The notes under the pieces are model-generated. The model saw only the letters and a list, made by a program, of their open reading frames with translations. It did not search any database and was not told the origin of the DNA. A DNA stretch of 64,000 bases, from contig OU342631.1 in the NCBI GenBank assembly GCA_910589415.1, positions 61,718,598-61,782,597 of the forward strand. The letters run 5' to 3'. This DNA comes from Malachius bipustulatus. Lineage: Eukaryota; Arthropoda; Insecta; Coleoptera; Melyridae. This document shows, piece by piece, positions 1-10,520 of the stretch. Position numbers and translations under genes: made by a program. Every line of letters begins with the position of its first letter. The first letter of the stretch is position 1.

Positions 1-5
1 AGCGC

Positions 6-1412
6 ATGACAACAAGAGGAAAAAGAGACACCAACCCGCAAAAGCAAGGCGCTTCGGCGCCCCCAGCAAACAAGATGTCCGGCAACGGCAAGGAGCCGGA
101 CAAATCTAAGACCATCAACGACCTCAACGAAAAGGAGTTGCGCCATTTTATCTCGCAAACGATAGGGCACCTACGAGCGAAATTCAACACAGACTACGAC
201 CCCACCCCAAGCACCAGAGAAACGCCAGGAAAAACAGAGGATGGTTTCACGCTGTTAATGAAAAATAAAAGAAGGAAAATCAGCGAAACAGAGCCGCAAA
301 ACCCCACAGCTGTGGAAAACAGATTCGCAGCCCTCGGAACCGAGGAAATGGAGATCACACACGACCAAGACAGCGACGGCGAAGACATCACCGAAACAGA
401 AACCGAAGAAAAAACCCGAAAAGCGACAAGCCCAAAAAGACATCCACTGAAACCACCCAGCCAACAACCGAGAACACAAATGCCGAAAAAAGAGAGAATC
501 CCGCCGATCATCATCAGGGAAAAAACAAAATGGTCGACTATCGCCAAGACCCTCAACGTAAATCGGATTAATTACGAAAGAGCGAAACTCATCGCAACAG
601 GAATTCAGGTTGAACCGACGAGCGAAAACGACTACAGGGCGTTGTTCAAGCTGTTGAAAACAAAAAACGTGCAGTTCCATACCTTCGAGCTGAAGAGCGA
701 GAAAAAACTTAAAGTGGTGATCAGAGGAATCCCACAAGAAAACACCGAGGAAGAAATTAAAGAAGACCTCGAAGAACAAGGCTACCCAACCGCAAAAATC
801 ACCAGGATGAAGGGACGCGACGGTGAACCCGCCCCCCTCGCCCTCATAGAACTCGAAAAGGACTACAAATCGATATACAATATTACAAGGTGCTGCGGAA
901 TTACGATCGTAGTGGAGCCGTTAAGAATAAAACGTGATATAATACAGTGCCACAAGTGCCAGCTGTTCGGGCATGCTCAGAAGAGCTGCCACAGTGAGTA
1001 CAAGTGCATGAAGTGCGGTGAGTGTCATTCGACACACGAGTGCAAGAAACCAACAACAACGCCACCAAAGTGCGCCAACTGCAACGGGCCCCATCTGTCG
1101 ATATACAGAAACTGCCCGAAAAACCCAAATAACAAGCCCAAAGAAGCCCCAAAACCATTGCCACCACCAGATCCGAAAATATGGGCCAAGAAAGCCGAGG
1201 AGCGGCGCAACGAGAGCCAACCAACAACCAAACCACAACAGCCGCAAAAGGCGGCCCCAAGACCCCAAACAGCGGCAAAAGAAGACGAGCTCCACAGGTG
1301 TCTAGGGAAGATGCTCGCAAGTTTCATCGAAACGAAAGCAACCCAACCCCAAATCGAGTCGTTTATCTACGAAACGAAGACGCTCATCAACCTCTTCAAA
1401 AAGACCCACTAA
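6..1412 (+). CDS. LINE ORF1, gag-like nucleic-acid-binding protein
   Basis: 468 aa starting at the first ATG after the 5' UTR. The first ~180 residues are polar, low-complexity and rich in K, E, T and P. A PRE_C2HC-type region (about 205-290, including the VVIRGIP motif) is followed by three CCHC-like knuckles at about 313-372: CHKCQLFGHAQKSC, then CMKCGECHSTHEC, then CANCNGPHLSIYRNC. In Jockey elements this protein binds the element RNA. The C-terminal tail is rich in P, Q and K. No stop or frameshift is visible. Its last ~107 nt overlap the open ORF2 frame. Confidence 0.88.
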   Translation: MTTRGKRDTNPQKQGASAPPANKMSGNGKEPDKSKTINDLNEKELRHFISQTIGHLRAKFNTDYDPTPSTRETPGKTEDGFTLLMKNKRRKISETEPQNPTAVENRFAALGTEEMEITHDQDSDGEDITETETEEKTRKATSPKRHPLKPPSQQPRTQMPKKERIPPIIIREKTKWSTIAKTLNVNRINYERAKLIATGIQVEPTSENDYRALFKLLKTKNVQFHTFELKSEKKLKVVIRGIPQENTEEEIKEDLEEQGYPTAKITRMKGRDGEPAPLALIELEKDYKSIYNITRCCGITIVVEPLRIKRDIIQCHKCQLFGHAQKSCHSEYKCMKCGECHSTHECKKPTTTPPKCANCNGPHLSIYRNCPKNPNNKPKEAPKPLPPPDPKIWAKKAEERRNESQPTTKPQQPQKAAPRPQTAAKEDELHRCLGKMLASFIETKATQPQIESFIYETKTLINLFKKTH

Positions 1413-1422
1413 GACGGCCAGC

Positions 1423-4128
1423 TTGAAAAAGACGAGTTTCAGCATCGGATACTGGAACGCAAACTCCATCAACAACAAGAAGAGCGAATTGAAGATGTTC
1501 CTCTCCAAACACAAGATCGACATTATGCTCCTTGGAGAAACCCACCTGAAACCGTCAAAATCGCTGAGAATCCCCAACTACTCCGTCCTGAGAAAAGACC
1601 GCCACACCACGGAAGGAGGAGGAGTAGCAATCATGATCAAGAACGGAATAACCTACCAGCAAATCCCCGACCTAGAGACGACACACACCGAAACGACAGG
1701 GATGGAATTCCAGACGCAGAGAGGACCAATCAGGATCTTCTCAGGATACCTCCCCCCGAAAAGCAGACACGCCAAGCAAGAATTGGAGAAAATATTCAAC
1801 AGCCACAAAACCACAATCCTGGCAGGAGACTTGAACTCCAAGAATAGGACATGGAACTCCAAAGTCAACAACACCAACGGGCGAAGACTCTACGAGCTCG
1901 CCCACGAGCTAAACCTCACAGTGACAGCCCCCACGGAGCCGACATACCTCCCCACGATGGATGTCCTAGACATCGCGGTCATGAAAAACATGCCCTACAA
2001 CTACACGATCGAGACACAGCAAGAGCTCAGCTCTGACCACCTGCCAGTGATCCTGACAGTGAAAGCGGAATGCAAGCTGAGAGACCAAGAAAGAAAAGTC
2101 ACCGACTGGAACAAGTACAGATCGGTCCTGAAAGTCCCAGACATCAGAATCACCCAAGCCGACGACATACAAGAAGCGGCGCAGCAGCTCGAGGCAGCCA
2201 TCAGCGCGGCGATCGCCGAATCAACAAAAACTAGAAAAATAGCGGAAACAACGAAAATCCCAAAAGACCTGGAAAAGAAGATCGAAAAGAAGAGGCAACT
2301 CATCAGAGAATACAAGGTGACCCTCGACCCGGCAACAAAAAGAGAGATAAACAAACTCACCAACGACATCAAAGGAAAGATAAATGATCACTACAACCAA
2401 ATTTGGGAAGACAAGTTAGAGCGACTCAACACCGAAGACCTCAGCCTTTGGCAGATGGCCAAAGCAATCAAAGGAGGAGGAAACAAAGCGAGACTGCCCC
2501 CACTCAAAACCGGAAACAAAACCATCCACCTAACAGAAGACAAGGCCGAAGCGTTCGCAGACCAGCTAGAAGAACAGTTCAAGCCAAACAAGGCGGCAGC
2601 GAAAAACGCAAAGCTCACGCAAACGGTAGAAACCGTAACAGAGGTCACGACCAGTGACGACCCACCGATCAGAGAAACCAATCACGACGAGATCAAAGAA
2701 ATCCTGAAGGACCTGAAAAACAGAAAGGCACCGGGAGGTGACAAGATTACAAACCCGGCCCTGAAAAACCTCAACGAAGAAGGCATACGAGAAATCGTGA
2801 AAATCACCAACGCCATCCTACTCAAAAAGACATACCCCCAACATTGGAAAACCGCGGAGATCATCATGATCCCGAAGCCCGGAAAACCAAGAAGCGACCC
2901 AAAGAGCTACAGACCCATAAGCCTGCTCCCAGCCCTGAGCAAGGTAGTGGAAAGAGTCATCCTGAAGAGGATCCAAGAGGAAACGGAGAGACTCAACGTC
3001 ATCCCCGACCACCAGTTCGGATTCAGAGGCCAGCACTCTGCAGTCCACCAAATAGTGAGAATCACTCAACACGTGAGCAACTACCTCAATAGATCCATCT
3101 CAACAGGCGCCATCTTCCTTGACATCGAGAAGGCCTTCGACAAGGTCTGGCACCAAGGCCTGATTTACAAGATGAGACAATTCGGCATCAACGACAACCT
3201 AACATCCCTAATCAGAGACTACCTAAGAGAGAGACAATACTACACGAAAATCGAAGACATCAAATCCACGACAAGGAGGATAGAAGCCGGAGTCCCCCAA
3301 GGCTCCGTGATCGGCCCAACCCTCTACAACATATTCACAGCCGACCTCCCCAAACCCAAACGATGCGAAATAGCCCAATTCGCAGACGACACGGCGATCT
3401 ACTTTTCCAACGGGAAACCCAAGATCGTGAGAAAAGCCATCCAAACCGACTTAGATCAACTGACCAAATGGTTCGAAAAATGGCGAATCAAAGTCAACGA
3501 AGCAAAGACAACAGGAATCTACTTCAGAGACAACACCCGAGGAGCGAGACCGAAACCGGAAGGAATAAAGATCAACGGGACGCAGATCAACTGGCAAAGA
3601 GAGGCCAAATACCTAGGAGTGATCCTGGACCAATGGTTCAGCTTCTCAAAACAAGCCAAGAAGATCCAAAAGACAATCAAACAAGTAATCGGGACGCTCT
3701 ACCCCCTGATCGGCGGAAAAAGCAAAATGAGCCCGGAAAATAAGATCAAAATTATTAAAACCATGTTGATCCCAATCGCAACCTACGCTGGAACGACCTG
3801 GCAAGGATGCCCAGAATCCTACAGGTCGGGCGCGCAGAGCGCAATCAACAAAGCCGCCAGGACGGCAGTCAACGCGCCCTGGTTCGTGACAAACGAACAA
3901 ATCAGGGACGAAACGGGGCTCGAAGAGCTGAGAGACATCATCGCGAGGCAGACCCTCAGACTGGTGAAAACAATGGAAGACCACGACAACCCAACGGTGA
4001 GACAAGCCATACAGGAGACAAACCATGGAAACGGAAAGAGACACGACATCTTCAGCGTAAAAAGATATGCCGAAGAACAAGGAATCGAGATAAACCCGAA
4101 AAGGAAAAAGACACGTCAACCACAGTGA
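1423..4128 (+). CDS. LINE ORF2, endonuclease-reverse transcriptase
   Basis: About 901 codons. The N-terminal ~230 residues are an exonuclease/endonuclease/phosphatase fold: GYWNANSI, then LLGETHL, GGGVAIMI, LAGDLNSKN and SSDHLPVIL. The reverse transcriptase follows, with SYRPISLLPALSK, AFDKVW, GVPQGSVIGP and the catalytic AQFADDTAIYF near residue 650. No RNase H follows. Coordinates begin at a TTG; the frame is open ~107 nt further upstream, overlapping ORF1 in the +1 frame, with no ATG before position 1495, which would already cut the endonuclease. Translation may therefore use reinitiation or frameshifting after ORF1. The protein nicks target DNA and copies element RNA. Confidence 0.9.
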   Translation: MKKTSFSIGYWNANSINNKKSELKMFLSKHKIDIMLLGETHLKPSKSLRIPNYSVLRKDRHTTEGGGVAIMIKNGITYQQIPDLETTHTETTGMEFQTQRGPIRIFSGYLPPKSRHAKQELEKIFNSHKTTILAGDLNSKNRTWNSKVNNTNGRRLYELAHELNLTVTAPTEPTYLPTMDVLDIAVMKNMPYNYTIETQQELSSDHLPVILTVKAECKLRDQERKVTDWNKYRSVLKVPDIRITQADDIQEAAQQLEAAISAAIAESTKTRKIAETTKIPKDLEKKIEKKRQLIREYKVTLDPATKREINKLTNDIKGKINDHYNQIWEDKLERLNTEDLSLWQMAKAIKGGGNKARLPPLKTGNKTIHLTEDKAEAFADQLEEQFKPNKAAAKNAKLTQTVETVTEVTTSDDPPIRETNHDEIKEILKDLKNRKAPGGDKITNPALKNLNEEGIREIVKITNAILLKKTYPQHWKTAEIIMIPKPGKPRSDPKSYRPISLLPALSKVVERVILKRIQEETERLNVIPDHQFGFRGQHSAVHQIVRITQHVSNYLNRSISTGAIFLDIEKAFDKVWHQGLIYKMRQFGINDNLTSLIRDYLRERQYYTKIEDIKSTTRRIEAGVPQGSVIGPTLYNIFTADLPKPKRCEIAQFADDTAIYFSNGKPKIVRKAIQTDLDQLTKWFEKWRIKVNEAKTTGIYFRDNTRGARPKPEGIKINGTQINWQREAKYLGVILDQWFSFSKQAKKIQKTIKQVIGTLYPLIGGKSKMSPENKIKIIKTMLIPIATYAGTTWQGCPESYRSGAQSAINKAARTAVNAPWFVTNEQIRDETGLEELRDIIARQTLRLVKTMEDHDNPTVRQAIQETNHGNGKRHDIFSVKRYAEEQGIEINPKRKKTRQPQ

Positions 4129-4189
4129 CACCACAAAAAACCACCGCCCCCCTCCAAAGTGACAAAGACACTCAAGTGAAACCCCAAAA

Positions 4190-4470
4190 AGTGAAACCCA
4201 CTTCAAAACCAAAAAGTGACAGCGGAAACTTAGTGAAGTGCCGCGAAAAAAAAAAACCAACCCCGAAGTGACAGAGACACTCAAACCAAAAGTGACAGTG
4301 GCAACTCAGTGAAGTGCCGCGAAAACAACAAACCCCGAAGTGACGGAGACACTCGAAGCAAAAGTGACAGTGGCAACTCAGTGAAGTGCCGTGAAAACAA
4401 ACCCCGAAGTGACAGAGACACTCGAAGTGACAGTGACCACTCAGTGAAGTGAAGTGAAATAAACAGCGAG
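4190..4470 (+). repeat. Minisatellite in LINE 3' UTR
   Basis: About 3-4 imperfect copies of a ~70-75-bp unit containing AGTGACAGAGACACTC, GTGACAGTGGCAACTCAG and GAAGTGCCGCGAAAAC. It lies between the ORF2 stop and the tail-less 3' end of the element; the same array recurs in copy 2 at 27690-27965. Confidence 0.8.
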
Positions 4471-4617
4471 AAAAAAAAAACCAGCCACTCCAGGCATCAC
4501 GCCGGAGACAGGCCAAAACCGACACAAAGGAAAAGAAAAATCACCCAAACCAGGCAAAAAAACCGTGAGAGGCAAAGGAGGAAACTTCAGACCTCAGAGA
4601 AAAACCGAAGATCTCAT

Positions 4618-4629
4618 CGTCGGCCTCAC
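4618..4629. repeat. Probable right target-site duplication of LINE copy 1
   Basis: CGTCGGCCTCAC directly follows the element end and matches the 12-bp TSD of copy 2 (AGCCGGCCTCAC) except at two positions. The left partner is outside the window. Confidence 0.6.
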
Positions 4630-4699
4630 GATTCGATATCAGACCGTCGCCTTGACAAGTTGGTCATCCTCTACGACATCATCATCATCATCATCGATC

Positions 4700-5071
4700 A
4701 TGCCACCGAAAACGAGCGGTAAAGCTGCAAAGAAAGCGGGCAAAGCCCAGAAGAACATCTCGAAAAGCGACAAGAAGAAGAAACGCAGGAGGAAGGAATC
4801 TTACGCCATCTACATTTACAAAGTGCTGAAGCAGGTCCACCCCGACACCGGTATCAGTTCCAAAGCGATGTCGATCATGAACTCTTTCGTCAACGACATC
4901 TTCGAACGGATCGCCGCCGAGGCTTCCAGACTGGCGCACTACAACAAGAGGTCCACGATTACCAGCAGGGAAATTCAGACCGCTGTCCGTCTTCTGCTGC
5001 CCGGAGAGTTGGCTAAGCACGCTGTCAGTGAAGGAACAAAGGCCGTCACCAAGTACACCAGCTCCAAGTAA
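4700..5071 (+). CDS. H2B: Histone H2B, unit 1
   Basis: 123 aa, starting [12 protein letters not shown]. The basic tail (1-30) is followed by the H2B fold: [19 protein letters not shown], then [39 protein letters not shown] and [21 protein letters not shown], ending YTSSK with the conserved ubiquitination lysine region. An open frame extends 45 codons upstream, but that part is LINE tail and leader; the H2B start is the ATG at 4700, preceded by a CATCAT run. Intronless, with a histone stem-loop 66 nt after the stop. In nucleosomes it pairs with H2A. The LINE lies in its leader, so its own TATA-like box is displaced by several kilobases. The protein is identical in the three copies here. Confidence 0.97.
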   Translation: MPPKTSGKAAKKAGKAQKNISKSDKKKKRRRKESYAIYIYKVLKQVHPDTGISSKAMSIMNSFVNDIFERIAAEASRLAHYNKRSTITSREIQTAVRLLLPGELAKHAVSEGTKAVTKYTSSK

Positions 5072-5137
5072 GGTAACACAGCTCCTTCCTGTGTTCCTTG
5101 TTCGGGTGCCACCGGAAAATTGAGGAAAAAAAAAACC

Positions 5138-5153
5138 GGTTCTTTTCAGAACC
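5138..5153 (+). terminator. Histone mRNA 3' stem-loop (H2B, unit 1)
   Basis: GGTTCTTTTCAGAACC, a perfect 6-bp stem with a 4-nt loop: the signal bound by stem-loop-binding protein for poly(A)-independent 3' end formation. Confidence 0.95.
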
Positions 5154-5301
5154 ACAAAAATTATTGAAACAATTAGGTACCTATTGTTCTCCGCGCACAC
5201 GCACATCCGTCAAGTTTTATTATTTTGCGTGAAAACAGTATTAGGTAGTTAGGAAATAATAATAATGATAATAATACATCACGCTCCGCCCGCTCGACAT
5301 A

Positions 5302-5333
5302 ATTTACCGCAGGTCTTCGCTCGGCAGGTAAGG
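5302..5333 (+). promoter_or_regulatory. 32-nt motif shared by H2B and H4 downstream regions (unit 1, H2B)
   Basis: The core GCAGGTCTTC and the end CAGGTAAGG also occur ~120 nt downstream of the H4 stem-loop (20284-20315). The two 32-mers match at about 27 positions. The end resembles a 5' splice site. Function unknown. Confidence 0.5.
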
Positions 5334-6218
5334 AACAATACTATTCCACCCTCAATCGCTCCCCGAAGTATTTAAATTATTAAATTTTGATTCCAATATT
5401 TCCGAAGAAACAAACAAGTCAGTCAGCTGAATGCTCGTGCCTAGGTGAAAGGAGCATTATCATGTCCCGACCTCCCCGTACTGTGAGACGTGAAAGCGGG
5501 TCACCGAGTTCGCCGAAAATGCTTTTTGCCATCAGCTCTTACCTAGGTAGGTACCTACAAGCTTCGTTTAGGTGGGGAAATTCATTTTCTCAAGTTCCGC
5601 AAGCGTGAGCGCTTATTTGTTTGATCGCCGAAATTAATAATTAAATACCTATTTATCAGTACCTGCCTGCTTTTTTGCGTACAAAAACCGATTTAAATGG
5701 TGGGTACCAGATCTAGTGTAATTATTATTATTGAACTCGTATAGACCGGCAACGCCGTGCTGGATAATAATGTAGAGGTGTGTATTCTTGGGCGATATCA
5801 GACGTATCGTTGTTATTAAATGAACTGATGGTGTAGGTGCGTCCATCTAGCGGCGGCGTTCCGTATCGCGCGTGTCCCCGCTAACAGCCGTTTCAAGCCG
5901 GAAAACAGAATTCGATACTAGAGAAAGAAACCTGCACGGTAGGAGCAGACTGCAATAGAAGAAATTATGGAAAAAGATGAAGGGAAATCAAATTAAGAAC
6001 AACCTACCTACCTATATTATTATAATAATATTTTTTATTATTAGTATTATTATGAGCGATTATGGAAGCTTTTATTATTTTGCCAGATACGGAGTCGCTT
6101 AAATGGACAAAGTTGTGATGCAATCGGCAACAAAATTTAAAAAAAAAATTCATTTTTCAAAAAGTACGGTGAAATGCGGTGAAAAACTAACTGGAAAATT
6201 GAAATGTCTAATTTTTGG

Positions 6219-6340
6219 TACTTCAGCTGACAGGGACTGCACCGTGAGATATTGTGAGATATTTTCGATCGGGAACTGCACCGGTCGTACTTCAGCTGGT
6301 GGGGACTGCACCGTGAGATGTTTCCGATCGGGAACTGCAC
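6219..6340 (+). repeat. Two-copy tandem repeat in H2B-H1 spacer
   Basis: Two diverged copies of a ~55-70-bp unit with TACTTCAGCTG, GGGACTGCACCGTGAGAT and CGATCGGGAACTGCAC. Also present in unit 2 (about 29720-29840) and unit 3 (about 38031-38153). Confidence 0.75.
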
Positions 6341-6344
6341 TAAA

Positions 6345-6749
6345 ATCGTCATTTTTGAAGTTCAAGGCCCTGTACAACGAAAACGGCTCAAGATAGAGAG
6401 AAACGGCTTACATGTCCCTATTTTAACTTTTCATGTACTATCCTATGATGTAGACCTGACCTGACCTGACCTGACCTGACCTGACCTGGCCTGACCTGAC
6501 CTGGTCTGACCCCTTTTCATGTACTATCCTATGATGTAGATAAAATGTTTATACAGGGTGATAAAAAATTTGGAAAAATTCGAGATTTTTCCACGCGTCG
6601 CCAAATAAAAAAAAAACACACAAAGAAAGTCCAAATGTTTCTATACCATAGGATAGTGCATGAAAAGTTAAAATAGTGACATGTAAGCCGTTTCTCTCTA
6701 TCTTGAGCCGTTTTCGTTGTACAGGACCTTGAACTTCAAAAATGACGAT
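6345..6749. repeat. Long inverted repeat (foldback) in spacer
   Basis: Arms of about 95-105 bp (6345-6441 and 6645-6749) are near-perfect inverted copies; the inner ends carry CATGTACTATCCTATGAT and its complement. The loop holds the CCTGA array. Unit 2 has the same structure (29848-30224). Unit 3 stops just inside the left arm. Confidence 0.85.
6454..6512. repeat. (CCTGA)n simple repeat
   Basis: About 11 imperfect CCTGA units in unit 1; the unit 2 counterpart at 29953-29987 is shorter (about six units). Confidence 0.9.
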
Positions 6750-8346
6750 TTTCACTTATTTATAACTCACAAACTTCTGAATTTAAACACCAACAACTGT
6801 AAAAGCCAATCTTATTTTCTCTTCTCATTCCATTAAAAAAAAAAAAAAAAAACTTTGATATGTCCAAAATAAATAATTTTAGGTTGTAGTAGGCACTCTA
6901 CGACCCTGAAGACCCAATTTAATTTTTACGCTATTATTACGCTAGGTATACTCTCCTTCTAGGTAAGTGAATGGAAATGAAATCGAAACGTGTTCGTTTT
7001 GTTTTTAGCTGTTGTTGTTTTTTCCTTTGAGAAATGGGGGGGCAATAGCCGGGCGGGGGGGGGGGGGTGTAAACGGATGACATTTGTTTATGAAGATAAA
7101 CGGATAGAACGGACGTCGGCGATACCGATAGACGTAATGAAAAAAAAATTTCCGAATGAGATCCATTAGAAAATGAAGTGTAAAAATCTCATTATCTCAT
7201 TGATGAGGGTTGAAAGCAGCAAACTGCATCGCAGCGGCATCTATTGGCGAGTAGCGACGGGAGGCACTGACGTCGGCAATCGGAGTACGGACATGGTTCT
7301 GTTCCAGTCTTAGTCTGTGCTCGCACCACTCGCAATGAAGGACGCTTCTTATTATTGTTTTTGATTGGATGCATGCACTCGCGTGGATGCCAGACTTCTG
7401 TGACCAGGTCGAATCTAAGGATTTAAAGAAATTTAATACTTTTTCCGTCGAACGCAATTTTAACATCAGTAAAAATACAGACTGGCAAAATAGGTAGGTA
7501 CCTACCTACCTGCCGTATAAATTTGATAGGCAGCCGAGAGTTTGGCGAGACTTGATTAGTGCGCACACTCATAGAAATTTTTCTTTATTTCAAGTGTAAA
7601 GCATTTCATTTAAAGGTATGGTGCGGTTATATATGCGCAAGAATATATATGTTTCATGAGAGAATATAATTTTCTTGTTTTCACATGATTCCATCAAGTA
7701 TTATAATCTTGATTAAATGATTCGTATATTCTTAATTCAAAACTAATAGTAACCTGATACGAAAGATACAAACAACATTCTATTGAAGAAAATATTTATT
7801 CTTAAACCAAGAATTTGTTACATTTCACTATAATCCACATTATGTTTTGGATTAAAACTATAATCTTCTAATTAAGGTATCAGGTTTATTTATTTTCACA
7901 CTAACAATAAATATGCTTTTAAAGCAAACCTATTGAATTTTCATATTATTTTTCCCATTTGTTTGACTGAAGAAAATAAGTTTTAAAGCAATATTGATTA
8001 TTATATTTAAGCAAAGAATTTTATTAACAAAATGTTTAGTTCTACAACAAAAACATACTAAATGTATATAGCATAAGAAACTATAATGGTGTTGAGATCT
8101 CAAAAATTCGCTCATGAAGCGATTAGGGTGGTTTTCTTCTACGGTTTCGGAAGGCACCAATTTATACGTAGCGTCATCAATCGTTTTCTGGAAAACCAAG
8201 TTATGCGTCATTAATATGGCTATCTCATATAAAAGGAAACTTAAGACAATTAAGAGGTGAAACTGAAGAAAACTAATTTTTTAGAAAAATCGCCTCACCT
8301 GAAAGTTATCTTCTAAATTTCCCGTGACGACCTGTCCATCAAGTTG

Positions 8347-8726
8347 TGTAAAAAATATAATCGGAAGTCCAAGAATATTTACGTTATAATAAATCCCTAG
8401 TCGTAAATAAAGCGTCTTTATTGACAGAAAATAAAACAGGTGTGATAATGATAATGAGTAAAATAATTACTTAGGTAAACTTCAATTAAAAACGTTAAAT
8501 TAATTCGTTAAGATTCGCGTCTGAAAATATGTGCCCTAGCTAGCTGCGTAGGTACTCGTCAGCGTTCACCTTCCAGCTCGATACGTTACTTCTGTGCTAC
8601 TGATTTTCTTGGTCTGGTGCTGGTGTTTTCAATCCTGAGACCTTGGATGAGAAGGGATCATGGAACGTTGCGGGTGGTCTCTCTACGTTGCCATTTTCTT
8701 CCCGTTCGTGCAGGAAATTTGTAACA
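8347..8726 (-). repeat. 3' LTR of BEL/Pao element
   Basis: 380 bp, begins TGTAAAAAATATAATC and ends GAAATTTGTAACA on the plus strand. It encodes the last ~43 residues of the polyprotein frame (FLHEREENGNVERPP region). Confidence 0.93.
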
Positions 8727-10520
8727 TCCTCCCGGGGCGGCGCGATAGGAATCTCCAACGGATACAGCAACTGGACGGGTCTTCGTAAAACTGAAGTCGC
8801 TGTCTTGATTTCACATGCTCGTACACGACCATCTCTTCCTTGAAAAACCTTGGTCACTTTCGCCAACTTCCACAGCAATCTGGGTCTTCCTTGGTCATGG
8901 ATTAAGACGATATCTCCCTCCTTCAGACTTCTAGAATTCACGACCTTAGTTTGATGGAGAGATCTTAAGGTTTGAAGGTAGTCGATTGTCCATCGTTTGG
9001 AAAATTTTTCCACAAGCATTTTCCGAGTTTTCCACAATCTCAGTATGTCGTTTCTGCTGAGTGAGAATTTTTCAAAATTGGCGTTGAGTGAATTTTCACA
9101 TTCATCTACTAGCAACATTGATGGTGTTAATATCGTTAGATTTTCCGGATCATCATCAATATATGTGAGCGGTCTTGAATTTACAACTGCTTCTAAATTA
9201 CTGAATTTTTCTAATTCGAATAAAGGTAATTCTGGAGTAATAATAACAGCACTTACGTTTGTTTCAGTTAATAAGTTTTCCTCTATACTAACTTGAGGGC
9301 AAATGTAATCCCTAAGAAGAAATTCTGGACCATTCATCCAACGTTGACTATCAATTAACATTTTCAGACTTCCAGGTCGGGTCAGCAGATCTGCAGGGTT
9401 GTCAGCTCCATTCACATGTGAAAATGTTAAATTTTCGTTAAAACATTTTTGTATTTCGCGCACTCGATTGATCACGTATGGTCTTAATTTAAGTCCTTTC
9501 GATATCACCCACGCGAGAGCAATTTTAGAGTCACTCCAAATACATGTACGGGACACAGTAATGTTTACGTTTTTCAAAATATAATTATACAGTCTTACGG
9601 CGCACAAAATCGCGGTAAGTTCTAGTTCAGGTAACGTTCGCGATGACACCCTTTGTTTATTAATCGGCGCGACGCGGTTCTTTGCCATAAACAAATTACA
9701 TTCATAAGTTCCGTTTCCCGTTTCTCGACGTACGTAAACCACGGCACCATAAGCACGTGAACTAGCATCCGAAAAAATATGTAGTTCGATTCGTTGCGAT
9801 TTGTCCGGTAAGCAACATCGCGGCACACGAAAGTCACTTAAATTCGTTAAATCACGGCACCAGCTGATCCATTGTTTCATTATTTCTTCAGGAAGCACTT
9901 CATCCCAGTGTAGATTCAACTTCCATAAATCTTGCATTATTAGTTTGGCCTTGATGAGAAATGGTCCAAGCAATCCTAATGGGTCAAAAATGCTGGCTAA
10001 AGTTTTAAGTAGGTCACGTTTCGTTATCAGCTGATCTGACGTTGTAACTGTATTCATAGTCATATTTAGTTCATCGGTCAAGGTATCCCATTGAATTCCA
10101 AGAACCTTTACACTACTTTCGGATATCTTGTTTCCACATAGTTCTCGAATTACGGAATTATTACTTCTCCACTTCCGTAAATTCATATTTGCGTTAGACA
10201 TAATTAATTTCGACTCTTCGTATAACACTTTCGCCTCTTGAACATTATTTACTGCTACGATGAGATCATCCACATAAAAGCAGTCTTTCAATATTCCACA
10301 AGTATTTTTGTATTGTTCCCTTTGCTGATTTAAGTGATGCTCAATAGTCACTGATAATAAAAACGGACTCGTTGTTACTCCGAACGTTACACGTTTATTT
10401 CTATATCGGACGAGAGGTGGAAGAGTATTCATATTTTCAGTAACAGGTTCTTTATACCAGAGAAAACTGTGACTGTCACGATCACCTTTAGTTAAGGAGA
10501 TCTGTAAAAATGCCTTTTTA
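8597..10520 (-). pseudogene. pol: BEL/Pao pol, second part: RT palm, RNase H, truncated integrase
   Basis: Visible in order on the minus strand: the resumed reverse transcriptase with YVDDLIVAV, the thumb region ASIFDPLGLLGPF, RNase H-like FSDASSRAYGAVVYV and WSDSKIALAWV, then only the end of integrase (VNSRPLTYI) and a C-terminal DUF5641-like tail (VKEGD-type motif LKEGDIVLIHD). The integrase zinc-binding region and catalytic core are absent, an internal deletion between FELEKF and NSRPL. An ATG at 10432 falls inside the RT and is not a real start; the frame runs in from 10520. Confidence 0.85.

Larger units (their letters stand above)
1..4617 (+). mobile_element. Jockey-clade non-LTR retrotransposon, copy 1 (5' end outside window)
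   Basis: Two-ORF LINE: a gag-like ORF1 with zinc knuckles, then an ORF2 with apurinic-type endonuclease and reverse transcriptase, and no RNase H. It ends at about 4617 without a poly(A) tail, followed at once by a sequence like the histone H2A-H2B target site, then the H2B leader. Both ORFs are open here, so this copy looks more intact than copy 2 at 21406-28124. The 5' UTR seen in copy 2 would lie left of the window. The Jockey assignment rests on the ORF1 domain order and the lack of RNase H; the exact family is not identified. Confidence 0.9.
5154..6827. other. H2B-H1 spacer, left part (unit 1)
   Basis: Non-coding spacer shared with unit 2 (28660-30295) and, up to position 38166, with unit 3. 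It is AT-rich with many TACCTACC motifs and TAATAATAA runs. Named repeats inside are listed separately. I see no gene; the short frames here carry no recognisable domain. Confidence 0.8.

Noticed and set aside
4565..4699. N-terminal extension of H2B
   Set aside because: Encoded by the LINE tail and 5' leader; canonical H2B starts at 4700 and unit 3 lacks the LINE part.
7190..7470. Minus-strand Arg/Cys-rich frames
   Set aside because: Short, overlapping in two frames, no domain; treated as non-coding.
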